From contig NZ_JABTTE010000011.1 of NCBI RefSeq assembly GCF_013303125.1, forward strand, positions 45,592 through 109,591: a stretch of 64,000 nt of DNA, read 5' to 3'. This document shows positions 34,205 through 42,470 of the stretch, piece after piece. The DNA comes from Calidifontibacillus erzurumensis (lineage in GTDB: Bacteria > Bacillota > Bacilli > Bacillales > Bacillaceae_J). A model generated the notes under the pieces. It did no database searches, was not told the origin of the DNA, and saw only the letters and a program-made list of their open reading frames with translations. Every line of letters begins with the position of its first letter. Within the stretch, counting starts at the first letter, position 1. The position numbers and the translations under genes are program-made.

Positions 34205-34349
34205 TTAAAATCGGCAAGGGATTCTGTTTCTACTGCGCGAAAGACGCAGAGACTTGCGGGGAATTGTTATCAGATACGGATGGGTGTTTAATTCAAGAAA
34301 TTTTTACATAATTTCATGTATCTGAAACGTCTACCTTGCCTCCTCCTTT
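34205..34349 (-). promoter_or_regulatory. Structured leader between SD and ATG of prsA (element 2)
   Basis: On the minus strand, AAAGGAGG (34349-34342) and one base are followed by GGCAAGG (34340-34334). The partner CCTTGCC (34219-34213) is 8 nt before ATG 34204. Inside are TCAGATAC (34325-34318) / GTATCTGA (34277-34270) and a hairpin CTGCG / CGCAG with loop UCUUUCG (34244-34238). The element bounded by the outer arms is 128 nt, the same as element 1. The outer arms, P2 arms, CAATTCC and the hairpin loop are conserved, while the hairpin stem and P2 insert differ. That is the pattern of a conserved RNA fold. Confidence 0.6.
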
Positions 34350-34615
34350 CTAGCATTTTGATTACAAATAATGGGTAAAACGGATTCTTGAATAGGAACC
34401 GTTTTTAATTATTAGCCTTTTTTCATTCATAGACAGGGTTCTATAATGAGTAAAAATTAAGATGCAAGTCCTGCTTTTAATCGCCAAAAATGGAACACTC
34501 GAAGTTACTATATCATATTTTTCCTTTGTATAAAACAAATAATAAGCAAAAGCCCATTCGTCCACATCGGCATTTGCATAGAATAGTGTAAAGTCTACAA
34601 GGAGGTGTGGATGTA

Positions 34616-34705
34616 ATGGGTAAACCATTTCACCATGGTAATAGCTTTACTTTAATTGTTGTATTATTCATTTTATTAATTATTGTTGGTGCTGCTTGGT
34701 GCTAA
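34616..34705 (+). CDS. YjcZ-family sporulation peptide
   Basis: A 29-residue peptide with a short polar lead (GKPFHHGNS) and a single hydrophobic helix FTLIVVLFILLIIVGAAW ending in Cys. This is the typical form of the YjcZ/YnzH-type sporulation peptides of Bacillus (FxLIVVLFILLIIVGxx). The AAGGAGG SD is 10 bp before the ATG, with a frame-blocked ATG-TAA between. It sits between prsA and a bidirectional terminator. A minus-strand frame over the same bases (34362-34628) has no SD and is not a gene. Confidence 0.85.
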   Translation: MGKPFHHGNSFTLIVVLFILLIIVGAAWC

Positions 34706-34756
34706 TACAATCACAGGGGAAAAGGCCGGCATAAAAATATGAAACATATAAATGAA

Positions 34757-34792
34757 AACAAGGCTTCCGTTTATGCAGGAAGCCTTGTTCAA
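34757..34792. terminator. Bidirectional terminator
   Basis: The perfect arms AACAAGGCTTCC / GGAAGCCTTGTT with a 9-nt loop lie between the YjcZ-type peptide gene and the converging 60-aa gene, whose stop codon touches the hairpin. Confidence 0.8.
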
Positions 34793-34971
34793 TATACATA
34801 AAGGATTTCAATATATGTTGAGATGAGTAAAATTGTAATAAGAACATTAATTGTTCGGAAAACATAAGGTTGGCGGTCTTCAGGAATCTCTTTTTCCAAA
34901 CACATCGTATTTGTCATGGAATTAATAAGATATAAAAAGAAAACTGCAAATAAAATAAAAGGAAATGTCAT
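34789..34971 (-). CDS. Small two-helix membrane protein, 60 aa
   Basis: Unrecognised 60-residue membrane protein. It begins with a hydrophobic helix (FPFILFAVFFLYLINSM), has a short acidic loop with EIPEDRQP, then a second helix (INVLITILLISTYIEILYV). AAGGAGG precedes the ATG. Its position between prsA and hpr corresponds to the yhaK-yhaJ neighbourhood of B. subtilis, but the sequence does not let me assign it to a named gene. Confidence 0.65.
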   Translation of the reverse strand: MTFPFILFAVFFLYLINSMTNTMCLEKEIPEDRQPYVFRTINVLITILLISTYIEILYVY

Positions 34972-35134
34972 GTTCTTGAGATTCCTCCTTAAAAAAACAA
35001 TACAAAATTAAAAAACTTACATGTACATAACAATATCAAAAAATACAATAAAAAGATAGCAATAATTAATAGAAGGGTTGTCCAACCAATCACTGATTGC
35101 GATATAGTTTAGGAAGCAGATGATAGACTTACCT

Positions 35135-35668
35135 TTAGCCGTGATAATTTCTTTGGATTAAAATATCAATGGAATTTTTATTATGTTCGATCACGCATTT
35201 TTTCGGTGCTTTTAGTAATATTTTTACAAAAATAATGTCAGTGACAGATAATCCAATATTGATAGCTGCAAGAATTAATAGATAATGCATGTACATTGGA
35301 ATAAAATAACTGCAAAAAATTAAAGGACATGTTATAAAAATAGTTGGTCCTAGCATTGACCAAATTATTACATTTTTAGAAATCGAATGAGTAAATTCAA
35401 ATTTAATAAAAGAAAAAATGTTTATTTTACCTTTTTTGCCTGCTAACCAAATGGGTATCATATGAGAAATGCCATGAATAGGAAGTAACAATACAATGCA
35501 AAATAAAAATAAATGGAAATAATTATCGTTAAGTTGAACGTTTTTATTTATAATACTAAATGGAACATACAAGATTATAAAGGATGAAAGCATTGTAAGA
35601 ATGGAAACGGTGATCAATCTCGAATTACCTAAATCTCGAGATAGATTAATTGTTTTCCAACAATACAT
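35135..35668 (-). CDS. DUF3267-type membrane protein, possibly YhaJ
   Basis: A 177-residue protein with four or five predicted membrane helices. The LLLPIHGISHMIPIW segment resembles the DUF3267 motif (LPxHxxxHxxP), a family related to zinc-metalloprotease folds; the two His residues are retained but there is no Glu between them, so protease activity is doubtful. Location next to yhaI and hpr suggests the yhaJ position. AGAGGTG is spaced for ATG 35668; a GTG at 35677 overlaps that SD. It is unusually AT-rich, even for this window. Confidence 0.65.
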   Translation of the reverse strand: MYCWKTINLSRDLGNSRLITVSILTMLSSFIILYVPFSIINKNVQLNDNYFHLFLFCIVLLLPIHGISHMIPIWLAGKKGKINIFSFIKFEFTHSISKNVIIWSMLGPTIFITCPLIFCSYFIPMYMHYLLILAAINIGLSVTDIIFVKILLKAPKKCVIEHNKNSIDILIQRNYHG

Positions 35669-35806
35669 GAAGGACACCTCTTAAAAATATGAAAAAATAT
35701 ATATCTTTCGTATACTTCATTTAATTTATTATGACTCATTGGAAAAATCAATACTTCATTTGCAATTATCATTGCTATAATTTCAATAGTGAGGAAGAAT
35801 AAGGAA

Positions 35807-36151
35807 ATGGAAGAAATAGAGAAACGATTAAAAAAGATAGAATATTACCAGCGTTTGTTGTTGGAAATGATGCGGGGCCACCGTTTTCCTCTACACGAGT
35901 TGATTATGAGAAAAGACTTAACAGAAGAAGATGTGGAGGAATTTTTTAGCTTATGTGAAGAATTAAATCATAAATGGAAACAACAAAAAGAGGAGGGGTT
36001 TGTTTATTTTTCACCACTCCTCAATGAATTCATGGAAAAACTAAATCCAAAATTGGAACCTATAGAGACAATCGATGCATGTTTAGGACAAAATGTCTTT
36101 CGTCCTTTAATGGAAGTCTTAAAAAATACGTTAGATTCAATTGTTAAATAA
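35807..36151 (+). CDS. yhaI: YhaI, DUF1878 family
   Basis: A 114-residue, mostly helical cytoplasmic protein opening MEEIEKRLKKIEYYQRLLLEM and ending in a VFRPLMEVLKNTL helix. Length, opening heptads and the place beside hpr match YhaI of B. subtilis, whose function is unknown. The GTG at 35789 is in frame but has no SD; ATG 35807 follows GAGG and AAGG. The stop is 2 bp from the end of the converging hpr gene, with no terminator visible between, so the two transcripts may overlap. Confidence 0.8.
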   Translation: MEEIEKRLKKIEYYQRLLLEMMRGHRFPLHELIMRKDLTEEDVEEFFSLCEELNHKWKQQKEEGFVYFSPLLNEFMEKLNPKLEPIETIDACLGQNVFRPLMEVLKNTLDSIVK

Positions 36152-36153
36152 CA

Positions 36154-36756
36154 TTAAAAATTAACTGGTTCTTTATCGGCATCTTGAGGTGCACTTGCAA
36201 TATCTTTTTTAATGAGTCGGCCATTTTCTTCCATAATTTCTTGATTTAAGTTTTCGAATGATCTTTCGAATATTTGCATGAAATCATCGCCGTAAATATT
36301 ACGAACGATGCACATGAATTCAACCATTTCTGGAAACTTTCCATAAAGATCCCTAAGCGGTAGAGCTGCCCGATACGCATCATACTTAACAGGATCGTAA
36401 GTTTCCATTAATTGCAATAAAATTTGTTCCCCTTCTTCCGTTAACTCGACATACGTATTACGCTTATCATCTTCTTTTTTTGAGAATTTTAAATAGCCGC
36501 GTTCTTCTAATTTTTTGGAAAAATTAAAAGCTGTCGAAACGTGCATCACACCAAATTTTGCAATTTCCGAAATGGATGCTCCTTTTAAATGATAGGCGAT
36601 CCAAAGAATATGATGTTCATTAATATTAAGATCAAACGGTTTGATCCATTGCTGCCAATCTTTTTCTATAGACTTCCATAACGCTTTGCTAAGTTGGGCA
36701 ATTTTTTGGCTGAATAAAATGGCCTCTTTCATTGGATATTGGTTGTCTCTGTTCAT
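36154..36756 (-). CDS. hpr: Hpr/ScoC, MarR-family transition-state regulator
   Basis: A 200-residue winged-helix repressor that in B. subtilis down-regulates extracellular proteases, sporulation and peptide transport genes. It has the Hpr-type opening ([21 protein letters not shown]), the recognition helix area [26 protein letters not shown], the wing [18 protein letters not shown], and the long C-terminal dimer helices. The characteristic full-length Hpr size is kept, well above ordinary MarR proteins. The SD is TAGGTGAG. It converges with yhaI and has its own promoter region in the 200-bp AT-rich gap before yhaH. Confidence 0.93.
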   Translation of the reverse strand: MNRDNQYPMKEAILFSQKIAQLSKALWKSIEKDWQQWIKPFDLNINEHHILWIAYHLKGASISEIAKFGVMHVSTAFNFSKKLEERGYLKFSKKEDDKRNTYVELTEEGEQILLQLMETYDPVKYDAYRAALPLRDLYGKFPEMVEFMCIVRNIYGDDFMQIFERSFENLNQEIMEENGRLIKKDIASAPQDADKEPVNF

Positions 36757-36962
36757 TCCTACTCACCTACTTTCAAAAAAAGTTTTCTAGTAATCTAATT
36801 TTATTATTCTATTATGCCAAGAATTAAAAAAAAGATAAAGAGAATTTTTTGCTTAAATTCTGAAAATTATTTAAATTATTTTGCAGATTTGCTACATTTT
36901 TCAAAAAGAAAAAGCTTTCTTTATGTTATTAATTATATTTGATTAGGGAAAGTTTTAAAGTT

Positions 36963-37316
36963 TTATTTTTTTACCATTTTTTCTAATTGTTCCAATGTTG
37001 ATTCGATATTTTTTAATTCATCATAAATTTTTGCTTTGTTCGGTTCGATGTCTTTTTTCCATGCTTCAATCGATGTTTGAATATCTTTCGTAACATCTTT
37101 TAGGATCGATGCACTTTCTTTAGAAACTTCAATGATTTGATTTTTAACTTCGTTAGATTCTGTTTTTAAGGTTATAAGAGCATCTTTTACTTTTTGGCTA
37201 TTGGCATATAGTGTACGTTTTAAGTCTTGACCGCTTTTTGGTGCTGTTAAAAGAGCAATTGTTGAGCCGGCGATGCCTCCAACAAGAATGCCGAAAAGCA
37301 GTGATTTTGTTTTCAT
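36963..37316 (-). CDS. yhaH: YhaH, YtxH-domain protein
   Basis: A 117-residue protein. The N-terminal membrane segment carries the Gly-rich YtxH signature (LLFGILVGGIAGSTIALLTAPKSG) and is followed by a long amphipathic helix. Related YtxH proteins belong to the general-stress class in B. subtilis. ATG 37316 gives the expected size; AAGGAG lies 12 nt upstream. The frame extends further, through the trpP terminator, but without an SD. It lies between hpr and trpP as in B. subtilis. Confidence 0.83.
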   Translation of the reverse strand: MKTKSLLFGILVGGIAGSTIALLTAPKSGQDLKRTLYANSQKVKDALITLKTESNEVKNQIIEVSKESASILKDVTKDIQTSIEAWKKDIEPNKAKIYDELKNIESTLEQLEKMVKK

Positions 37317-37357
37317 TGTAAACTTCAACTCCTTGAAAGACGTTACTGTCCAATTAC

Positions 37358-37398
37358 AAAAAATGTCTTGCACCACGAGAGATGATGCAAGACATTTT
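37358..37398 (-). terminator. Terminator of trpP
   Basis: The arms AAAATGTCTTGCA / TGCAAGACATTTT with a 13-nt loop and a T-run on the minus strand lie directly after the trpP stop. Confidence 0.85.
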
Positions 37399-37402
37399 CT
37401 TT

Positions 37403-37945
37403 TTAGCCTTTAAAGCTATTACTTTCGGGTGCTGTAATTTTGGACCGTTTCAAAATTGCTTGGACAATTGGATAAATAACAATCATAACGATTGTATTGA
37501 CCGCTCCAGCAGGCAATACAACAGTTGTAAATAAAGCTGTGAAAGAAGCGCCGCCAGGCAAACCGAACAGAATTAGAGCTGATCCAAGAAAGACCGTTCC
37601 ACTAATAATTGTGCCGATTGCTGTTAGTACCGCAGCACTTACAACTGATTGATTAAATTTCCTAATGGCCAAAAACAGTCCGAAGAATATTAAGGCTGTG
37701 ATTGGTTTATCAATCATATTCGCTATTTGTCCGCCTGGAAACCCAGTTGTTAACGCGGATACAATCCCGGTTCCGATTGCTAAAACAATAACATTTTTTA
37801 TATTTGGGAATAACATAATCCCTAAAAACATCATTGTTAATAGCATATCTGGCTTCATTCCGAATAAGATTGGCGGAACAACAGCGTGCAGCACAGCACC
37901 AATACCTACTAACATTGCTAAAGAAACTAGCACTTTCGTATTCAT
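37403..37945 (-). CDS. trpP: Tryptophan transporter TrpP
   Basis: A 180-residue membrane protein with five to six hydrophobic helices, Gly-rich like the ECF S-component-type small transporters (GMKPDMLLTMMFLGIML, GFPGGQIANMIDKP, FGLPGGASFTALFTTVVLPA). It occupies the yhaG/trpP locus between yhaH and serC. Its leader carries closely spaced GAG/TAG triplets overlapping the SD (37948-37975), the arrangement recognised by the TRAP protein. This strongly supports tryptophan as substrate and regulation of translation by tryptophan-bound TRAP, as in B. subtilis. Confidence 0.9.
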   Translation of the reverse strand: MNTKVLVSLAMLVGIGAVLHAVVPPILFGMKPDMLLTMMFLGIMLFPNIKNVIVLAIGTGIVSALTTGFPGGQIANMIDKPITALIFFGLFLAIRKFNQSVVSAAVLTAIGTIISGTVFLGSALILFGLPGGASFTALFTTVVLPAGAVNTIVMIVIYPIVQAILKRSKITAPESNSFKG

Positions 37946-37947
37946 TT

Positions 37948-37975
37948 CTCATCTCTCCTCAACTACACTATTCTT
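37948..37975 (-). promoter_or_regulatory. TRAP binding site overlapping the trpP SD
   Basis: Read 5' to 3' on the minus strand, the leader has AAG-aa-TAG-tg-TAG-tt-GAG-ga-GAG-at-GAG ending two bases before ATG. There are five consecutive (G/T)AG triplets with exact 2-nt spacers, preceded by one AAG, and the SD GGAG is inside the site. Binding of the tryptophan-activated TRAP 11-mer would block ribosome access. Nine or more triplets are typical, so this site is short. Confidence 0.75.
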
Positions 37976-38058
37976 TCCAACAGTGTCCTCGTGACCTGTT
38001 GCGAAAGTATTATTGAATATTATATCAGAGAATTATTAATATTTAAAGAGCACTATTA

Positions 38059-39141
38059 TTAATGTTTTTCTTTAAATGAAATCATATAATCGCGTAAAGC
38101 TTCGCATGCTTCAAGTGGTACCGCATTGTAAATAGATGCGCGGCATCCGCCGACAGAACGGTGTCCGTTAAGGCCGACAAAACCTGCTTCTTTCGCTCCT
38201 GCTAAAAATTCTTTTGTAAGTTCTTCATTAGGTAATGTAAATGTTACATTCATGAAGGAACGGCTGCCAGGGAGCGCATGGGCATTGTAGAAGCCGTTGC
38301 TTTCGTCAATAACATTGTACAAAATGGAAGCTTTTTGTTCGTTCCGCTTTTGAACTTCGTTTACACCACCGATTTCTTTTACCCAATTTAATACGAGTGA
38401 CAACATGTAAATGCTAAAAGTTGGCGGTGTGTTATAAAGTGAATTGCTGTCAGCATGTGTTTTGTAATTGAGCATTGTTGGCAAGTTTTCAGGAATTCGT
38501 TCCAACAAATCTTTTCTCAAAATAACAGCTGTTACCCCAGATGGGCCAAGATTTTTTTGTGCACCGGCATAAATTAATGCAAATTTTTCAATATCAATCG
38601 GACGGCTCAAAATATCGCTGGACATATCAGCAATTAAATCAACGTTCTCGAAAGAAGGGAAGTCCTGCCACTGTGTACCGAAAATTGTATTATTGGACGT
38701 AATATGCAAATAAGCCGCATTTTCACTAAGTTGAATCTCGTCAAAGTTTGGAATGGAGCGATAGTTAGATTCTTTCGTAGAAGCGGCAATATGAGTTTGA
38801 CCTACTTTTTTCGCTTCTTTTAAAGCTTTTTCTGACCAAGAACCTGTTAATACATAGTTAGCAATTTGCCCTTCTGCTAAGAAATTCATTGGTACCATTG
38901 AAAATTGAAGGCTGGCGCCGCCTTGTAAAAATAGCACATCATAATTTTCAGGAATGTTTAATAATTCACAAAGTAATGCCTTTGCTTCTTGGTGGACAGC
39001 ATCGTACTCCTTGCTGCGGTGGCTAAGCTCCATGACGGACATGCCAGATCCTTTAAAGTCGATCAGTTCTGCTTGTGCTTTTTCGAGTACTTCAAGCGGC
39101 AAAGCAGATGGGCCAGCGTTAAAGTTATAAGCTCGTTTCAA
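38059..39141 (-). CDS. serC: Phosphoserine aminotransferase
   Basis: PLP enzyme of serine biosynthesis: 3-phosphohydroxypyruvate plus glutamate to phosphoserine plus 2-oxoglutarate (and the analogous B6-pathway step). At 360 residues it is standard. Motifs: YNFNAGPSALP at the start, LFLQGGASLQF, the PLP-binding YAGAQKNLGPSG with the Schiff-base Lys near residue 197, and the C-terminal GHRSVGGCRASIYNA. The initiator is TTG (39141) behind GAGGAGG. It is monocistronic between hit and trpP. Confidence 0.95.
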   Translation of the reverse strand: MKRAYNFNAGPSALPLEVLEKAQAELIDFKGSGMSVMELSHRSKEYDAVHQEAKALLCELLNIPENYDVLFLQGGASLQFSMVPMNFLAEGQIANYVLTGSWSEKALKEAKKVGQTHIAASTKESNYRSIPNFDEIQLSENAAYLHITSNNTIFGTQWQDFPSFENVDLIADMSSDILSRPIDIEKFALIYAGAQKNLGPSGVTAVILRKDLLERIPENLPTMLNYKTHADSNSLYNTPPTFSIYMLSLVLNWVKEIGGVNEVQKRNEQKASILYNVIDESNGFYNAHALPGSRSFMNVTFTLPNEELTKEFLAGAKEAGFVGLNGHRSVGGCRASIYNAVPLEACEALRDYMISFKEKH

Positions 39142-39249
39142 AGTAAAATCCTCCTCAATCGTTATTCTCGTTTTTAATAATACTATCCTATCACGTTTTC
39201 GATTTTTATCGTATAAATTTTTTTTAATTCGACGAACTTTCTGATATTA

Positions 39250-39280
39250 AATAAAAAATACGGTAGTCAGGGGACTACCA
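39250..39280 (-). terminator. Terminator of hit
   Basis: The stem GGTAGTC / GACTACC with a 4-nt loop is followed on the minus strand by TATTTTTTATTT. Confidence 0.85.
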
Positions 39281-39291
39281 AAAAGGGTTGC

Positions 39292-39714
39292 TTAAACGAT
39301 TCCACTCGCGATTGTTTCAGCTAAATTTTGCAAATCTTCTCTTGTGTAATTGTTTGCATTTGATTTCCAAACTGCACCATAGCCATCGCCTTTCCCATAA
39401 CGAGGAATCAAATGCAAGTGTAAGTGAAATACTTCTTGACCTGCTTTTCTGCCGGAATTTGAAACAAGATTTAAATCTTCAATATGTAATTGACTTTTCA
39501 TAGCATTTACAATTTTAGGCACAACTGAAAAAAGCTTTTCAGCACTTTCTTGCGGCAAATCAAAAAGGTTTTCATAATGAGCTTTAGGAATGACTAATGT
39601 ATGCCCTTTTGTAATTTGAGAAATATCTAAAAATGCCAATACATGTTCATCTTCATAAACTTTCGAAGCTGGAATTTCCCCATTAATAATTTTGCAAAAA
39701 ATGCAGTCTGACAA
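39292..39714 (-). CDS. hit: HIT-family nucleotide-binding protein
   Basis: A 140-residue histidine-triad protein related to Hint/FHIT-type nucleotidyl hydrolases. The zinc-binding CIFCK N-terminus is present, as is GHTLVIPKAHYENLFDLP and the catalytic triad HLHLHLIP at about residue 97. Such enzymes hydrolyse AMP-lysine or similar phosphoramidates in vitro; physiological substrates are unknown. It starts with TTG (39714) behind AAAGG. The position opposite ecsAB matches B. subtilis. Confidence 0.93.
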   Translation of the reverse strand: MSDCIFCKIINGEIPASKVYEDEHVLAFLDISQITKGHTLVIPKAHYENLFDLPQESAEKLFSVVPKIVNAMKSQLHIEDLNLVSNSGRKAGQEVFHLHLHLIPRYGKGDGYGAVWKSNANNYTREDLQNLAETIASGIV

Positions 39715-40021
39715 TTTAATCCAACCTTTCCAATGAAAATTTTTCTAGTTTTTATTATAGCGAAATTAGCAATTTAAAATCAAAAAAGAACATGTGTACT
39801 CTTGCAATTTTGATTGGGGGTTTGCATTCTGTGTTGCATGTGCAGCTCTATTTCAAAAAGAAGAAAAGTTTGTCTGTAGTAGGGGGAGTTTTATGGGACA
39901 AAAAAGAACTCATTGATAAAGGGGATGGTGGTGTTTTTTAAGAAATAGCTAGTGCCAAAAGAGCGGTTTTACTTGATCCACACTAAAATGACAGAGTTCT
40001 TTTACGTCCCGCATATCGGGA

Positions 40022-40054
40022 AAAAAAGAACAGGGTGTCTTTTGAACACCCTGT
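40022..40054 (-). terminator. Minus-strand terminator with no assigned gene
   Basis: The arms ACAGGGTGT / ACACCCTGT with a 7-nt loop are followed on the minus strand by CTTTTTTT. It implies a minus-strand transcript from the ecsA side, but no convincing gene was found there. A 63-codon TTG frame at 40252-40443 has no SD. Confidence 0.6.
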
Positions 40055-40098
40055 ATGGTGAAGAGGAGTTTGTTGCTTTTTCAAAAACCTTTTACTTG

Positions 40099-40248
40099 TC
40101 TTTCACAGACACCCCATTTTCTAATGGATTGGTCTTTAAATCAGAATATGCCGATCGTAGACACCCCATTTTTAGAAAATTGGTTAGGTTTTACTTCTTT
40201 AAGCAACGTCTAGAGCAGCTAGGTTATCTTTCACAGACACCCCATTTC
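40099..40248. repeat. Three degenerate copies of a ~22-bp motif
   Basis: The motif TCTTTCACAGACACCCCATT occurs at 40099, in altered form at about 40152 (cgatcgtagacaccccattt), and again at 40227. The GACACCC core also makes up one arm of the hairpin at 40022-40054. A plus-strand frame across these (39952-40260) lacks an SD and is probably non-coding. Confidence 0.5.
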
Positions 40249-40510
40249 GGATTAGAATGACGCTTCTTCATCACCACTTACGTAGTTCAACGTCATCATC
40301 TCCCTTACTGGTTGACTGCCTTCTTGATCTCCTCTTCGGTTATTAGATTGTCCACTAATGTTTTTTATATACACATTTAAAAAAATTTGTTCCCCATTTC
40401 CGTAGTTGGATGGATCGTGCTTTAATAAACTTGTCGATGCCAATCGGTGTTTTGTACATGAAAAATTTGTTAAAATGTAAGTAATTCAAGAGCTAGAAAG
40501 GAAAGAAGAA

Positions 40511-41251
40511 ATGGCAAAACTACTCGAAATTCATCATTTAACTGGGGGCTATACAAAAAATCCGGTCATTGATGACGTTACTTTTCATGTAAAATCTGGT
40601 GAAATCGTAGCGTTGATCGGGTTAAATGGGGCCGGGAAAAGTACGACGATAAAGCATATTATCGGCTTAATGGAGCCAAAAAAAGGAACCATCCTTATAA
40701 ACGGAAAAACATTAGCTGAAGACCGGGATGCATACAGGAAGCAATTTACATATATTCCGGAAACACCAATTTTATATGATGAATTAACTTTATATGAGCA
40801 TTTGCAATTGAGTGCGATGGCTTACGGCCTTGATCAAAAACTGTTTGAAGAAAGGCTTGAACCATTATTAAAAGAATTCCGGATGGAAAAGCGTTTAAAA
40901 TGGTATCCCGTTCATTTTTCAAAAGGGATGCGGCAAAAAGTTATGATTATGTGCGCATTTCTTGTGCAGCCGTCTCTTTATATTGTTGATGAACCATTTG
41001 TCGGTTTGGACCCAGTTGGCATTCAATCTTTTCTTGATATGATGGATAAGTCGAGAAAAAATGGTGCAGGCATTTTAATGTCAACTCACATCTTAACAAC
41101 AGCTGAAAAATATTGTGACCGTTTTGTCATCCTTCATCAAGGGAAAGTAAAAGCGCAAGGGACATTGGAAGAATTACGCGAACAATTTCAACTGAAAGAT
41201 GCTTCATTAGATGATCTTTATTTACAATTAACGAGGGATGTTCATGATTGA
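40511..41251 (+). CDS. ecsA: EcsA, ABC transporter ATPase
   Basis: A 246-residue ATP-binding subunit. Walker A GLNGAGKST lies near residue 37, the signature is FSKGMRQKVMI (a variant of LSGGQ), Walker B is YIVDEPFVGLDP, and the switch is STHIL. The Ecs transporter in B. subtilis affects protein secretion, competence and intramembrane proteolysis by RasP. GAAAGGAAAGAAGAA precedes ATG 40511. The 3' end overlaps ecsB by 8 bp, so translation is likely coupled. Confidence 0.93.
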   Translation: MAKLLEIHHLTGGYTKNPVIDDVTFHVKSGEIVALIGLNGAGKSTTIKHIIGLMEPKKGTILINGKTLAEDRDAYRKQFTYIPETPILYDELTLYEHLQLSAMAYGLDQKLFEERLEPLLKEFRMEKRLKWYPVHFSKGMRQKVMIMCAFLVQPSLYIVDEPFVGLDPVGIQSFLDMMDKSRKNGAGILMSTHILTTAEKYCDRFVILHQGKVKAQGTLEELREQFQLKDASLDDLYLQLTRDVHD

Positions 41252-42470
41252 TGCGAACAAATTATGGAAAGAGCGGTTTCAATATTATTTGAAGGATACA
41301 AGGCGGTATTTACGGCTTATTTTCAATGATCATTTAAAATTTGTATTGCTTTTTGCGGTTGGAGGAGGCGCTTATTATTACCAAAATTGGCTAAAAACGC
41401 TTCCTGAAGATTTTCCAGCTGCCTTCATCATTGCTTTCATCATAGCGATTTTTCTTACGAAAAGCCCGATTCGCACATTTTTGAAAGAAGCGGATTTAGT
41501 GTTTTTGTTGCCGGTGGAAACAAAATTAAAACCATATTTTATTAAATCAATTATTTATTCATATATGCTTCAATTTTACATACTTCTTGTTATTTTAGCA
41601 GTGTTGGGTCCATTATATTTGTCCCAGCAGGATGCTAGCATAAATCACTTTATCTTTATTGCTATTTTAGTGTTTGTCATAAAAGCTGTAAATTTAATTG
41701 CAAGATGGTTTGTACAAATTTCAGCTGATGAGCGCCTCTTGAAATTTGACCAAGCAGCAAGGTTCATAATAAACTTTGCGTTTGTTTATGTTGCCCTTAT
41801 AGGGGATTCTTTCCTTATTACAGCGGGGTGTGTATTGCTTTTTATCATGTATGTTTTTTATGCTTACTCAATGAAAAAAGGAAAAGGGGTCAAATGGGAA
41901 CTTTTAGTTGAGCTTGAAGCGAAGCGGATGATGACTTTTTATCGAATTGCCAATATGTTTACAGATGTGCCAAAATTAAAAGAACAAGTAAAACCAAGAA
42001 ATTGGTTAAATTGGATGGCAAATAGACTTCCTTTTTCACAGAGTTCAGCCTTTTCACTCCTTTATTTACGAACCTTTCAACGTTCAAGCGATTATTTAGG
42101 TGTTTATGTGAGGCTGATCGTAATCGGCGGGCTTCTATTATATTTCTTGCCAATATCTTTTGGCAAAATGTTCGTTGTGTTGTTCTTTTTGTATTTGTCT
42201 GGGTTTCAATTGCTGCCGCTTTATAGGCATCATGCTATGAAGATTTGGATTCATCTTTATCCGATTTCATCCGAACAAAGGCGGGTAAATTTTTTACAAC
42301 TAATATTTCGATTACAAGTATTTAAAAGTGTCGTTTTAGCACTTGTCGTCCTTATAACAGGAGATTTTTTATTAAGTTGTATTGTACTAGGTGCAGGAAT
42401 CATTTTTTCTTACCTGTTTACGTTTCGATATGTAAATAAAAAATTAATTAGTCAGGAAGGATCATTTTAA
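41244..42470 (+). CDS. ecsB: EcsB, ABC transporter permease
   Basis: A 408-residue integral membrane protein with at least eight hydrophobic helices and a charged N-terminus (MIDANKLWKERFQYYLKD), matching EcsB in length and opening. It forms the membrane part of the Ecs exporter with EcsA. The GAGGGATG inside the ecsA end acts as SD for ATG 41244. The stop TAA is directly followed by the ATG of the M50 protease gene, with no gap. Confidence 0.92.
   Translation: MIDANKLWKERFQYYLKDTRRYLRLIFNDHLKFVLLFAVGGGAYYYQNWLKTLPEDFPAAFIIAFIIAIFLTKSPIRTFLKEADLVFLLPVETKLKPYFIKSIIYSYMLQFYILLVILAVLGPLYLSQQDASINHFIFIAILVFVIKAVNLIARWFVQISADERLLKFDQAARFIINFAFVYVALIGDSFLITAGCVLLFIMYVFYAYSMKKGKGVKWELLVELEAKRMMTFYRIANMFTDVPKLKEQVKPRNWLNWMANRLPFSQSSAFSLLYLRTFQRSSDYLGVYVRLIVIGGLLLYFLPISFGKMFVVLFFLYLSGFQLLPLYRHHAMKIWIHLYPISSEQRRVNFLQLIFRLQVFKSVVLALVVLITGDFLLSCIVLGAGIIFSYLFTFRYVNKKLISQEGSF

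Noticed and set aside
34362..34628. 88-codon minus-strand frame
   Set aside because: No SD; it overlaps the promoter and start of the well-supported YjcZ-type peptide gene on the other strand.
39952..40260. 102-codon plus-strand frame
   Set aside because: No SD, overlaps three copies of a repeat motif and a minus-strand terminator, and the composition is not protein-like.
40252..40443. 63-codon minus-strand TTG frame
   Set aside because: Faintly protein-like and followed by a terminator, but lacks any SD and matches no family; kept only as part of a finding.
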